A stretch of 60,275 bases of DNA from an uncultured Lachnospiraceae bacterium (GCA_910585715.1 CAJUEX010000017.1:1-60275); one strand, 5' to 3'; positions 35,712-43,834 are shown, counted from the stretch's first letter. A program made the numbers and translations. The notes: generated from the sequence alone by a model not told the origin.

Positions 35712-37610
35712 ATGACGAAAAAACTAAAAAGAAGGCTTCGCAATATCATCTTAGGCGCTATTATCTTTTTGTGTGCCATGGTGATACAACATTCAGCATC
35801 TGACATAAATGAGAATATTGTGCTGGTTATCTTTTTAATCGCCTATTTTATTATAGGTCTTGATGTAATAAAGAAGGCAGGAAAGAATATTGTAAACGGA
35901 AGGGTCATGGACGAGAATTTTCTTATGATGATTGCCACAGTAGGGGCATTTCTTGTAGGAGAGTATGCGGAAGCGGTAGCAGTCATGCTTTTTTATCAGA
36001 TAGGGGAATGGTTTCAGTCCTATGCGGTCAATAAATCCAGAAAGTCCATTTCCGACCTTATGGATATCAGACCGGATTATGCAAATGTATTAAGGGATGG
36101 AAAAGAAACAGAGCTGGACCCGGAGGAGGTGCAAATTGGTGAGACCCTTGTAGTGAAGCCGGGGGAAAAAATCCCACTTGACGGTATTGTCATAAAAGGA
36201 AATACCACGGTAGATACTATGGCGCTTACTGGTGAAAGCATTCCAAGGGACTTGACGGAAGGGGAAGAGGTCATAAGCGGCTGTATCAATCTTGCAGGCA
36301 TGATTCATGTGAAAGTAACGAAAGAATTCGGACAGTCCACAGTAGCAAAAATACTGGATTTGGTGGAAAATGCCAGCAGCAAAAAGGCTGAGGCGGAAAA
36401 TTTTATATCCAGGTTTGCCAAATACTATACTCCCACGATTGTTGTTTTGGCACTTTTGCTTGCATTTTTGCCTCCAATATTCATAGATGGAGATTATTTT
36501 AAGTGGATTTACAGGGCATTGTCCTTTTTGGTTATTTCCTGTCCCTGTGCATTGGTTATTTCCATTCCTTTAAGCTTTTTTGGCGGCATAGGAGGCGCAA
36601 GCAGGGAAGGAATTTTAGTAAAGGGCAGTAATTATCTGGAGCTGTTATCCAAGGCTGCTTTCGTGGTGATGGACAAAACCGGAACCCTTACGAAAGGGAG
36701 CTTTCAGGTAAAAGAAATCCATCCTGCAAAAGAAGCGGATATATCCGAAGAGAAACTGTTGGAGCTGGCGGCATATAGTGAAAGCTTTTCCAACCATCCT
36801 ATATCAAAGTCGTTAAAGGAAGCCTATTTTCAGAAAGGCAAAGAAGCGGAATTTGACAAAAACAGAATCGGGGAAACAAAGGAAATTCCCGGTTATGGCA
36901 TAGCTGCCTGCATTGACGGTGCTGTCATTTATGTCGGAAACAAAAAGCTTATGGAACAGCAGGGCGTGAATTGTGAGCATTTGGAAACAGGGGGCACGGT
37001 CATCTATGTAGCAAAACAGGGCCAGTATCTCGGTTACCTGGTCATAGGGGACGAAATAAAAGCGGACAGCAGGAAGGCAGTGGAAAAATTATACAAAGCA
37101 GGTGTCAGAGAGGTAGTCATGCTGACCGGAGACAGACAGGCAGCCGCCCTGTCCGTGGCAAAAGAGCTGGGGATAAAAAAGGTCTTTTCAGAATTGCTTC
37201 CGGGTGATAAAGTAGAGAAAGTGGAAGAATTATTTGCCGGGAAAGGTGAAAAGGAAGCACTGGTTTTTGTAGGCGACGGTATTAATGATGCACCAGTGTT
37301 AGCAAGGGCTGACGTGGGGATTGCCATGGGAGGGCTTGGACAGGATGCGGCAATTGAAGCGGCAGATATTGTTATCATGACGGATGAACCAAGCAAAATT
37401 GCAAGAGCCATGGAAATTTCCAGAAAGACGCTTGCCATTGTAAAGGAAAATATTATTTTTGCTATTGGAGTGAAGGTAATCGTCCTGATATTGGCGGCAG
37501 TGGGCATTGCCAGCATGTGGCTTGCTATTTTTGCTGATGTGGGCGTGGCATTTCTGGCTATTTTAAACGCTATGCGGACCTTACGGACAAAGCAGGTAAA
37601 AAAGGCATAA
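35712..37610 (+). CDS. Heavy-metal-translocating P1B-type ATPase (Zn/Cd/Pb class likely)
   Basis: 632 aa. Transmembrane metal site 'SCPCALVISIPLSFFGG' (CPC), actuator 'LTGESIPRDL', phosphorylation site 'DKTGTLTKGSF' (Asp about 321), nucleotide-domain 'SNHPISKSL' and hinge 'MLTGDRQAAA...VGDGINDAPVLARADVGIAMG'. The last helix region 'IFADVGVAFLAILNAMRTL' has the D-x-G motif of the ZntA/CadA (P1B-2) group, which exports Zn2+, Cd2+ and Pb2+. No N-terminal HMA domain; it is supplied by the preceding gene. ArsR regulation fits cadmium or zinc efflux. Confidence 0.95.
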   Translation: MTKKLKRRLRNIILGAIIFLCAMVIQHSASDINENIVLVIFLIAYFIIGLDVIKKAGKNIVNGRVMDENFLMMIATVGAFLVGEYAEAVAVMLFYQIGEWFQSYAVNKSRKSISDLMDIRPDYANVLRDGKETELDPEEVQIGETLVVKPGEKIPLDGIVIKGNTTVDTMALTGESIPRDLTEGEEVISGCINLAGMIHVKVTKEFGQSTVAKILDLVENASSKKAEAENFISRFAKYYTPTIVVLALLLAFLPPIFIDGDYFKWIYRALSFLVISCPCALVISIPLSFFGGIGGASREGILVKGSNYLELLSKAAFVVMDKTGTLTKGSFQVKEIHPAKEADISEEKLLELAAYSESFSNHPISKSLKEAYFQKGKEAEFDKNRIGETKEIPGYGIAACIDGAVIYVGNKKLMEQQGVNCEHLETGGTVIYVAKQGQYLGYLVIGDEIKADSRKAVEKLYKAGVREVVMLTGDRQAAALSVAKELGIKKVFSELLPGDKVEKVEELFAGKGEKEALVFVGDGINDAPVLARADVGIAMGGLGQDAAIEAADIVIMTDEPSKIARAMEISRKTLAIVKENIIFAIGVKVIVLILAAVGIASMWLAIFADVGVAFLAILNAMRTLRTKQVKKA

Positions 37611-37669
37611 ATCCACATTCGTATAGATTATGTAATTTAAATAATGGGGAAAAGAGAACGAACCGGAGC

Positions 37670-38353
37670 ATGAAACAGGTAAAGTTTATTTTGAATTTAT
37701 CACAACAGGAGATAAAGGGAACGTTGGAACGTTACCATTTTTCAAAAAGCGACCTGCCTGTTTTATGCTCTTTTTTTCTTGCTTTAAAGCCGTTAGTAAA
37801 TTGTCAGGCATTTTATGAAGTCATAGGCTCCAATCAAAAAAGACCAAGGCAGCTTGAATTTTCAGAGGAAAAGGATTTTCTTGCGGCAATCGTGACTTTA
37901 GGAAAATCAGTGGACAGGCTTCAGGAGATGTATTTAGAGGCACAGGACGTAATGGCTGCTTACATGGTGGAATGCTTAAGCCTTGATTTGCTGAATCAGG
38001 CTTATGAAAAGCTGGCAAAGCGCATAGAAGAGGAAGAAGGAATGTATATTGGCAGGTATGAATTTTTAGGCGGAAAGTATCCTTTGGAAAAAACAAAGGA
38101 TATTTTTGATTACTTTTCCCAAAGTGAGGTAACCTATAACGAAGCATATATGCTCATTCCCCAAAAAAGCGTAGTGTTTCTGGGAAATCTCACAAAGGAG
38201 CCAAACGAAGCATGCAGGCATATTTGTGCATGCTGTCAAAATAAAAGCTGTAAAAACAGAATCGTTGTGAAAAAGCCGGAAGAAAAGAGGGAGTTCCTCC
38301 CCTATGGTTATCAAAGGATTCTGGGAAAGGGGCAGGGATGGAAAGAGGACTGA
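37670..38353 (+). CDS. Corrinoid-related protein resembling the MetH activation domain
   Basis: 227 aa, cytoplasmic. The first part ('FSKSDLPVLCSFFLALKPLVNCQAFYEVI', 'AAIVTLGKSVDRLQEMYLE', 'DLLNQAYEKLAKRIEEEEG') resembles the AdoMet-dependent reactivation domain of B12-dependent methionine synthase as found in stand-alone clostridial versions. The C-terminus adds a Cys cluster ('HICACCQNKSCKNR'). It overlaps the corrinoid adenosyltransferase gene by 16 bp, which supports a B12 role. Precise function uncertain. Confidence 0.65.
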   Translation: MKQVKFILNLSQQEIKGTLERYHFSKSDLPVLCSFFLALKPLVNCQAFYEVIGSNQKRPRQLEFSEEKDFLAAIVTLGKSVDRLQEMYLEAQDVMAAYMVECLSLDLLNQAYEKLAKRIEEEEGMYIGRYEFLGGKYPLEKTKDIFDYFSQSEVTYNEAYMLIPQKSVVFLGNLTKEPNEACRHICACCQNKSCKNRIVVKKPEEKREFLPYGYQRILGKGQGWKED

Positions 38354-38865
38354 TACATGTTTATTGTGGAGATGGAAAGGGAAAGACTACCGCTGCCATC
38401 GGGCTTGCCGTAAGGGCGGCAGGGGCAGGAAAACGGGTGATTTTTGTCCAGTTTTTTAAAGGAGGTCCCACCGGGGAGCTGAAAAGCTTTGAAAGGCTTC
38501 CGGGTATTCGTGTATTCCGGAATCCGGAGGACCTGGGGTTTTTTAAGAATATGTCCCTGCAGCAAAAGGAGAGGGTTGCATGTATGCATACGGAAACCTT
38601 GGAAAAAATTTTTCTCGCCTTGGAAAGAGAGCCGGTTGATATGGTGATTCTTGATGAGATTACTTATCCTTATGAATATGGGGTGATTGACAGGGGGATG
38701 GTGGAGAGGCTTGTTTTACAAAAGCCCAAGTCTCTTGAACTGGTTTTGACCGGAAGGAATCCGGATAAAATATTTTTGGAGGTGGCGGATTATGTTACGG
38801 AGATGAGGAAGGTGAGGCATCCTTTTGATGAAAATATTGGGGGGAGGGAAGGGGTTGAATATTAA
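38338..38865 (+). CDS. cobO: Corrinoid adenosyltransferase (CobA/CobO type)
   Basis: 175 aa, full length. ATP:corrinoid adenosyltransferase that makes the Co-C bond of adenosylcobalamin. P-loop 'YCGDGKGKTTAAIGLAVRAAGAGKRVIFVQFFKG', Walker B-like 'VDMVILDEITYPYEYG', then 'LVLTGRNPDKIFLEVADYVTEMRKVRHPFD'. Start lies inside the previous gene, so translation is coupled. Either salvage or de novo corrinoid metabolism; no other cob genes are in the window. Confidence 0.94.
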   Translation: MERGLIHVYCGDGKGKTTAAIGLAVRAAGAGKRVIFVQFFKGGPTGELKSFERLPGIRVFRNPEDLGFFKNMSLQQKERVACMHTETLEKIFLALEREPVDMVILDEITYPYEYGVIDRGMVERLVLQKPKSLELVLTGRNPDKIFLEVADYVTEMRKVRHPFDENIGGREGVEY

Positions 38866-38901
38866 GAAAGAAAAGAAATGGGGGGATTGGCGAGGGGGAC
38901 G

Positions 38902-39128
38902 CAGCAGAGGGATGAGCGCGGATTCCATGCGGTGTTTTTGGCAGCGGTTTTCCTAAACAGCCTGAGGGAAGCTGTGGATGCCGTTCGGGGCGGAATATAG
39001 CGGCGTCCGTGCCGCGATATTCCTAAAATTGCCATCCGTGGCAATTTTACCCTGGGGTATGGAGCAGGCTGTTAAGGAAAACCGCTGCCAAAAACAATGC
39101 ATGGAATCCGCGCTCATCCCTCTGCTGC
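38902..39128. repeat. Palindromic intergenic element, family 3
   Basis: About 227 bp. Outer arms: CAGCAGAGGGATGAGCGCGG... and its complement ...CCGCGCTCATCCCTCTGCTG; second block GGCAGCGGTTTTCCT / AGGAAAACCGCTGCC. The core contains two tight hairpins, GGAATAT-a-GCGGC / GCCGC-g-ATATTCC and AAAATTGCC/GGCAATTTT. A fragment of the same arm occurs at 60-86. The two short frames overlapping it simply translate the repeat. Confidence 0.85.
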
Positions 39129-39322
39129 TGTTTTTCGTTTGCCTATACTTTTTAAAAAAGTTGTTTTTTTTGTATGTTTATTAAATATGAATTTGTGTAT
39201 GTAAGATTTTTAAATATGTGGCGATATATTTGCAAGATAATGTTTTAAAGCAGTATTTTCAAGCTTTCCGGAAAACATTTTCAAATGGCAATATCTCACA
39301 GAAAACGGCTGTCCAATACACA

Positions 39323-39470
39323 GTGGGAGATGGCAGGGCATAGATTAGTCTTCGGGTGCCTTGGCAAAGTCGCCGGCACTTATGCACCGTATTTTGGTGC
39401 ATTAGTACCGCTGCGTCTTTGCAGAGCGAGAGCGTGCCCCGAAGACTAATCTATGCCCTGCCATCTCCCG
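39323..39470. repeat. Palindromic intergenic element, family 2, copy D
   Basis: 148 bp, same length and orientation as copy C at 27973. Arms begin GTGGGAGATGGCAGGG and end CCATCTCCCGC. Core hairpin is ATGCACC/GGTGCAT, and the block GCTGCGT...CAGAGCGAGAGCGTG is at 39410-39436. Arm changes relative to copy C are compensated on the opposite arm (see findings). With family 3 it fills the 778-bp gap between cobO and galE; nothing else is seen there except the galE promoter. Confidence 0.9.
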
Positions 39471-39544
39471 CGTCCTCACCCCCAATCCCCTAATCCATTT
39501 CAATCCAATTGCAATCCACCGAATTGCAATCCCCACAAAAAAAG

Positions 39545-39573
39545 TTCCAATTCTATCAATTCTTTGCTATAAT
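39545..39573 (+). promoter_or_regulatory. galE promoter
   Basis: TTCCAA (39545-39550), 17-bp spacer, TATAAT (39568-39573). Confidence 0.6.
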
Positions 39574-39643
39574 ATACCATTAGAAAGAAATACTATAACC
39601 ATAAATCACAATTATGCATAAAAGTTATGAAAGGAGAAGGAAT

Positions 39644-40660
39644 ATGGCAATTTTAGTAACAGGGGGTGCAGGCTTTATTGGAAGCCATACTGTTGTAGAA
39701 TTACAAAATGCAGGCTATGAAGTAGTAGTGGTTGATAATCTGTCAAATTCCAGCGAGAAGTCTTTAAAAAGGGTAGAAGAGATTACAGGAAAGCAGGTGA
39801 AATTTTATAAGGCGGATATTTTGGATAAGCCTGCTTTAGAACAGGTGTTTCAAAAAGAATCCATTGATTCCTGTATTCATTTTGCGGGGTTAAAGGCTGT
39901 AGGGGAATCTGTGCAGAAGCCATGGGAATATTATCATAATAATATTACAGGAACCTTGATTCTGTTAGATGTAATGAGAAAGCACAATGTAAAAAATATT
40001 GTTTTTTCTTCCTCCGCTACAGTATATGGGGCGCCGGAGGTGGTTCCGGTTACAGAGGAATGTCCCAAGGGAGAAATCACCAATCCTTACGGACAGACAA
40101 AGGCAATGCTGGAGCAGGTGCTTACGGATATTTATAAAGCGGATAATGAGTGGAATGTAATCCTGCTTCGGTATTTTAATCCCATTGGAGCACATAAAAG
40201 CGGTAAAATCGGAGAAAATCCAAACGGTATACCCAATAATTTAATGCCCTATATTACTCAGGTGGCGGTAGGAAAGCTGGAAAAGCTGGGAGTATTCGGG
40301 AATGATTATGATACGCCGGACGGAACAGGGGTAAGGGATTATATTCATGTGGCAGACCTTGCAAAAGGTCATGTAAAGGCAATTGAGAAGGTAAAAGAGA
40401 AACCGGGGCTGAAAATATACAATCTGGGCACGGGAATCGGATACAGTGTGCTGGATATAGTGAAAAATTTTGAAGAGGCTACCGGAATTAACATTCCTTA
40501 TGAAATCAAACCAAGACGTGCAGGAGATATTGCAACTAATTATGCGGATGCTTCTCTTGCCAAAAAGGAACTTGGATGGACAGCTGAAAACGGCATAAAA
40601 GAAATGTGTCAGGATGCGTGGAGATGGCAGAGCCAGAATCCCAATGGATTTGAAGAATAG
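39644..40660 (+). CDS. galE: UDP-glucose 4-epimerase
   Basis: 338 aa from ATG 39644, directly after AAAGGAGAAGG; an in-frame ATG at 39614 adds ten atypical residues. Short-chain dehydrogenase fold: NAD motif 'VTGGAGFIGSH', 'FAGLKAVGES', catalytic Ser in 'FSSSATVYG' and Y-x3-K in 'NPYGQTKAMLE', then 'LRYFNPIGAHKSG' and 'GTGVRDYIHVADLA'. Interconverts UDP-glucose and UDP-galactose for the Leloir pathway and glycan synthesis. Stands alone, with its own promoter and terminator. Confidence 0.97.
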   Translation: MAILVTGGAGFIGSHTVVELQNAGYEVVVVDNLSNSSEKSLKRVEEITGKQVKFYKADILDKPALEQVFQKESIDSCIHFAGLKAVGESVQKPWEYYHNNITGTLILLDVMRKHNVKNIVFSSSATVYGAPEVVPVTEECPKGEITNPYGQTKAMLEQVLTDIYKADNEWNVILLRYFNPIGAHKSGKIGENPNGIPNNLMPYITQVAVGKLEKLGVFGNDYDTPDGTGVRDYIHVADLAKGHVKAIEKVKEKPGLKIYNLGTGIGYSVLDIVKNFEEATGINIPYEIKPRRAGDIATNYADASLAKKELGWTAENGIKEMCQDAWRWQSQNPNGFEE

Positions 40661-40680
40661 AAATCAGAAGTATGGAGTAA

Positions 40681-40733
40681 AACACCTTTTGAACCTTGAT
40701 GATAGGCATTAAGGCTTCAGAAGGTGCTTTTTT
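40681..40733 (+). terminator. galE terminator
   Basis: CACCTT-tTGAa-CCTT (from 40683) pairs with AAGG-cTTCAg-AAGGTG, followed by a run of T (40728-40734). Confidence 0.88.
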
Positions 40734-40785
40734 TACGAAAATAGAAGAAAAATGACACAAAATGTAAAATATTTTCAAAAAAGAA

Positions 40786-40814
40786 TTGAGGCGAAATGAT
40801 AGTTACCATATAAT
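40786..40814 (+). promoter_or_regulatory. Promoter of the Agr-like regulator operon
   Basis: TTGAGG (40786-40791), 17-bp spacer, TATAAT (40809-40814), 33 bp before the response regulator start. Confidence 0.7.
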
Positions 40815-40846
40815 GGATACGTAGGGGAAAGGAAGGAGGAGAAAGT

Positions 40847-41578
40847 ATGGCATTAAATATTGCAGTTTGTGATGATGACCAGGCAACGCTTTCTGTTATT
40901 TCAAGTCAATTGAAGGAAATTTTTGCGGAAAAGGGAATTCAGGCGAATATAGAATTATTTTCAGAGGGAAATAGCTTGTTGAAGCGTCATAAAAAGATAT
41001 TTTTTCAGGTTGTGTTCCTTGATATTTCCATGCCGGATATGGATGGATTTCAGGCAGCGGCAGAATTAAAAGCATGGAACAGGGAAATTGTAATAATATT
41101 TGTAACGTCCAGAGAAGAGCTTGTTTATGAAAGCTTTGACTATCAGCCCTTTCATTTTATAAGAAAAGAAAACAATGAAAGCCTGAAAGCGCAGTTGGTG
41201 CATGTAGTGGAAAAACTGGAGGAGTATAAGAAAAGTTCCGGAAGAATCAGTATCACGCTGCCATATGGTACCGCAACAGAAATAGAAGTAGACAAGATTG
41301 TGGTAGTACAGAGCGAGAAAAATTATTTGGAATATGAAATAGCAGGGAAAGAGACATTACGGATAAGGGAAAGCCTGAATGTAGCAGAAGAAAAGCTGAG
41401 GGGATATGATTTTATCCGTATCAGCAGCAGAACTATGGTGAATTTAAAATATGTGAGCAGGATACGGGAGAAAGAAGGAGCAGTCATCTTAAAGGATGGA
41501 TATTCCTATTCTCTAAGCAGAAATTATAAAAAAGTCGTGGTATCTGCCTATATGAAATATTTAAGGAGCAAAAAATGA
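40847..41578 (+). CDS. agrA: AgrA-like LytTR response regulator
   Basis: 243 aa. Receiver domain 1-125 ('IAVCDDDQ', phospho-Asp in 'VVFLDISMPDMDG') and LytTR domain about 140-240 ('IVVVQSEKNYLEYEI...FIRISSRTMVNLKYVSRIREKEGAVILKDGYSYSLSRNY'). AAGGAAGGAGG precedes the start. Its stop overlaps the kinase start by 4 bp. The AgrBD genes lie just downstream behind a direct-repeat promoter (42895), so a positive feedback loop as in Agr systems is likely. It is distinct from the LytTR regulator at 20483 (low identity by eye), and the two have different candidate sites. Confidence 0.92.
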   Translation: MALNIAVCDDDQATLSVISSQLKEIFAEKGIQANIELFSEGNSLLKRHKKIFFQVVFLDISMPDMDGFQAAAELKAWNREIVIIFVTSREELVYESFDYQPFHFIRKENNESLKAQLVHVVEKLEEYKKSSGRISITLPYGTATEIEVDKIVVVQSEKNYLEYEIAGKETLRIRESLNVAEEKLRGYDFIRISSRTMVNLKYVSRIREKEGAVILKDGYSYSLSRNYKKVVVSAYMKYLRSKK

Positions 41579-42894
41579 AAGAAGTGGCTTGGAGTTGCTA
41601 TGAAAATCTGATAAATATTATTCAGGCGTTTGTCTTAATAGATTTTATGGTTCGTTTGTATAAGGTAAAATATTGGAAGGACAAGCCCGTTATTACCAGA
41701 ATAATCGGAACTGCTATATATGCCGGCGGCATTATCCTGTCAAATTACTTTGTGGAATTTGAAGGGCTGGGAATGCTGGGATTTGTTTTTTTATTGTGGC
41801 TTTGGGCAGTAGTGCTGTTAGAGGGAAAATGGTATACTATGCTTACTGTGATAATGCTGGAAGAGTTGGCAGTGATTTTTGTGTCAACGGTGGTCATACT
41901 GTTAGTTTGTCTGTTTACAGGCATTGACGGGGCAGAATTGGCATTTGCAATCTGTCCGGAACGATTTTTTGGTTTGCTTCTTACACAGATTTTACTGGCA
42001 GTTTGTTTAAGGGTACTTGCCAATGTGATAAAAGAGCAATGGAAGCCTTTAAACAAAAGTGAAGGGAAAATTTTTGTACTTGTATTTCTGATTTCCCTGC
42101 TTGCTTTTCTTTGTATTACTCAGGTTGTTATTACACAGAATTTGGCAGGGATTAATGAAATCAGACTTTTTTGTGCATGCGGGGCATTGATATTTCTAAA
42201 TGCTATTTGTTTTCGGATGTTAATTAATCTGGCAAAAAAGAGAAAAATAGAAACGGAAAATTTACTGTTAAAGGAACAGGCAGCCTATCAGAAAAGGTAT
42301 GCAAAAGTAGTAAAGCAGCAGTATGATGAAATGAAACAGATACGGCATGATATGAAGCAGCATTATAGTGTATTGGAAAATCTGCTGGTACAGGAAAAGT
42401 ACCTGCCAATGAAGAAATATTTATTGAAATGTATCGAATCCATAAACAACCGGGAAAATTTAATTTACATAAACAATGAATATATAAATGCTATACTAAA
42501 TCGAAAAATTAATTATGCCCGGGATAAGCAGATAGACGTCAGCCTGACTTCGGTACAGGAATTTTCTGGAGTGGATGAAATGGAGCTGTGCAATCTGATT
42601 GGAAATCTTATGGACAATGCGGTGGAGGCATGTGAAAAGGTGAAAGGACAGCGGAAAATTGAATTGTCCATGTCTCAGGATGAGGAAAAGATTTATGTGG
42701 AAATAAAAAATACAATAGAAAAATCCATATTGGAAGGGAACAGGGAGCTGAAAACAAGTAAGCTGGACAGAAGCATTCATGGTTATGGAATGAAAACGAT
42801 TAAGGAAATTGTTAAAAAATATGAAGGACATATGGATATATGGGAAGAAATGGGGGAATTTTGCATTAGTCTTGTACTATATTTCGACAAATAA
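41575..42894 (+). CDS. agrC: AgrC-like sensor histidine kinase
   Basis: 439 aa. About six to seven hydrophobic segments in residues 1-215, coiled linker about 220-250, then the kinase core: 'QIRHDMKQHYSVLENLLV' (phospho-His), N-box 'LIGNLMDNAVEACEKV', G-box 'HGYGMKTIKEIVKKYEG'. This is the AgrC/ComD class of peptide-pheromone receptors. Start ATGA overlaps the regulator stop. Likely ligand is the AgrD-derived peptide encoded at 43685. Confidence 0.93.
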   Translation: MKEVAWSCYENLINIIQAFVLIDFMVRLYKVKYWKDKPVITRIIGTAIYAGGIILSNYFVEFEGLGMLGFVFLLWLWAVVLLEGKWYTMLTVIMLEELAVIFVSTVVILLVCLFTGIDGAELAFAICPERFFGLLLTQILLAVCLRVLANVIKEQWKPLNKSEGKIFVLVFLISLLAFLCITQVVITQNLAGINEIRLFCACGALIFLNAICFRMLINLAKKRKIETENLLLKEQAAYQKRYAKVVKQQYDEMKQIRHDMKQHYSVLENLLVQEKYLPMKKYLLKCIESINNRENLIYINNEYINAILNRKINYARDKQIDVSLTSVQEFSGVDEMELCNLIGNLMDNAVEACEKVKGQRKIELSMSQDEEKIYVEIKNTIEKSILEGNRELKTSKLDRSIHGYGMKTIKEIVKKYEGHMDIWEEMGEFCISLVLYFDK

Positions 42895-42963
42895 TACCAA
42901 ACTTCCCTAAAAATTACCAAACTTCCCAGAAGTCTTGTAAAAAAAGAAAAAATAGTATAGCAT
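42895..42963 (+). promoter_or_regulatory. Direct-repeat LytTR-type site and promoter of agrBD
   Basis: Perfect 13-bp direct repeats TACCAAACTTCCC at 42895-42907 and 42915-42927, 20 bp apart. They are followed by TTGTAA (42935-42940) and a -10-like TATAGC/TAGCAT at 42956-42963. Starts immediately after the agrC stop codon. Geometry matches LytTR activator targets; AgrA is the obvious candidate. Confidence 0.8.
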
Positions 42964-42971
42964 AAGTACAG

Positions 42972-43084
42972 TACTAATCGGTGTTCCAACGATTAGTAAT
43001 AGTTCAAGGGGGCTGAGGCCTATTATTTTGAAAGAGACAACTTCTTTCATCCGCCATATAAACTTCCAACCTCAGTCCCTGAAC
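42972..43084 (+). ncRNA. Structured 5' leader of agrBD
   Basis: Two stems directly after the promoter. Hairpin 1: TACTAATCG (42972-42980) with CGATTAGTA (42990-42998), perfect. Stem 2: GTTCAAGGGGGCTGAGG (43002-43018) with CCTCAGTCCCTGAAC (43070-43084), enclosing a small hairpin GAAAGA...TCTTTC (43030-43048). agrB starts 22 nt later, with AAGAGG between. This may be an attenuator, a mRNA-stability element or a small RNA in the way of RNAIII; the function is not known. Confidence 0.55.
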
Positions 43085-43106
43085 TTTAAGAAAGAGGAAA
43101 TAGGGC

Positions 43107-43706
43107 ATGATAAAGAAAACCGCCGAATTTTTCTTAAAGCACTTTCACATATCTGAAAAGATGGAAAAAGAAAAGTTGGAAATCTGCCAGTATGGTATGG
43201 AGATTATATTGGCCACATTGGTGAACATAGGGTCGGTGCTTTTAATAGGGCTTCTATGGGGCAGATTGATGGAGAGCATTATATTTCTTGCAGGATTTGC
43301 AGTTATCAGACGACAGACAGGAGGCTATCATGCGGGAAGTTATTTTACATGTAATCTTTCCTTGATACTGTGTTACAGCATATTGTTATCCATATATCAT
43401 ACTACGGTTAGTGGCTTTCATTGGATGAGCCTGTCAGTTGTTTTTGCGATACATTTCCTGGTATGGTATTTTTTTATGCCTGTAGAAAATGAAAACAAGC
43501 CTTTGACAGACATACAAAAGGGAAAAGCAAAAAGGGATGGGTTTTATATATCTGTTGTTTATGCCATGTTATCAGCCTTGTGCATTAAGATACAGTGCCG
43601 GTATGGACTCATGCTGGCATATACGGTAGCATTGGTGGATGTGTTAGCCCTTATTTCAATTGTAAAAAGGAGGAATGTTGCTTTATGCAGAAGAAAAGTA
43701 AGGTAG
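43107..43706 (+). CDS. agrB: AgrB-like pheromone-processing membrane peptidase
   Basis: 199 aa with about five to six hydrophobic segments. The catalytic dyad of AgrB cysteine peptidases is present in 'RRQTGGYHAGSYFTCNLS': His75 and Cys82, spaced seven residues as in characterised AgrB. It cleaves the C-terminal part of AgrD and closes the pheromone ring. agrD starts 22 bp before its end, giving tight coupling. Confidence 0.93.
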   Translation: MIKKTAEFFLKHFHISEKMEKEKLEICQYGMEIILATLVNIGSVLLIGLLWGRLMESIIFLAGFAVIRRQTGGYHAGSYFTCNLSLILCYSILLSIYHTTVSGFHWMSLSVVFAIHFLVWYFFMPVENENKPLTDIQKGKAKRDGFYISVVYAMLSALCIKIQCRYGLMLAYTVALVDVLALISIVKRRNVALCRRKVR

Positions 43707-43834
43707 AAAAGATTATTGTCAATTTGAGCGCTAAAGTTGCAGCAGCAAGCGCAGGCGAAGCTTCACACTGGTATATGTACCAGCCAAAGGAGCCGGAAGC
43801 TTTAAAGAAGTATGTAGAACAGAATAAGAAGTAG
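43685..43834 (+). CDS. agrD: AgrD-like pheromone precursor with Ser in place of the ring Cys
   Basis: 49 aa, starting inside agrB (ATG 43685, AAGGAGG upstream). Amphipathic N-terminus ('VEKIIVNLSAKVAAASAGEA'), then SHWYM (27-31) and 'YQPKEPEALKKYVEQNKK', the conserved charged C-terminal recognition region (compare Q-P-x-x-P in clostridial AgrD). In most AgrD the residue at position 27 is Cys and gives a thiolactone; here it is Ser (codon TCA, 43763), so the ring would be a lactone, as known for a few staphylococcal types. Predicted ring SHWYM; N-terminal tail length is unknown. Confidence 0.88.
   Translation: MQKKSKVEKIIVNLSAKVAAASAGEASHWYMYQPKEPEALKKYVEQNKK

Noticed and set aside
38881..39184. 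Short frames overlapping the family 3 palindrome, in both directions
   Set aside because: They are translations of the inverted repeat (mirror-like peptides) without start signals.
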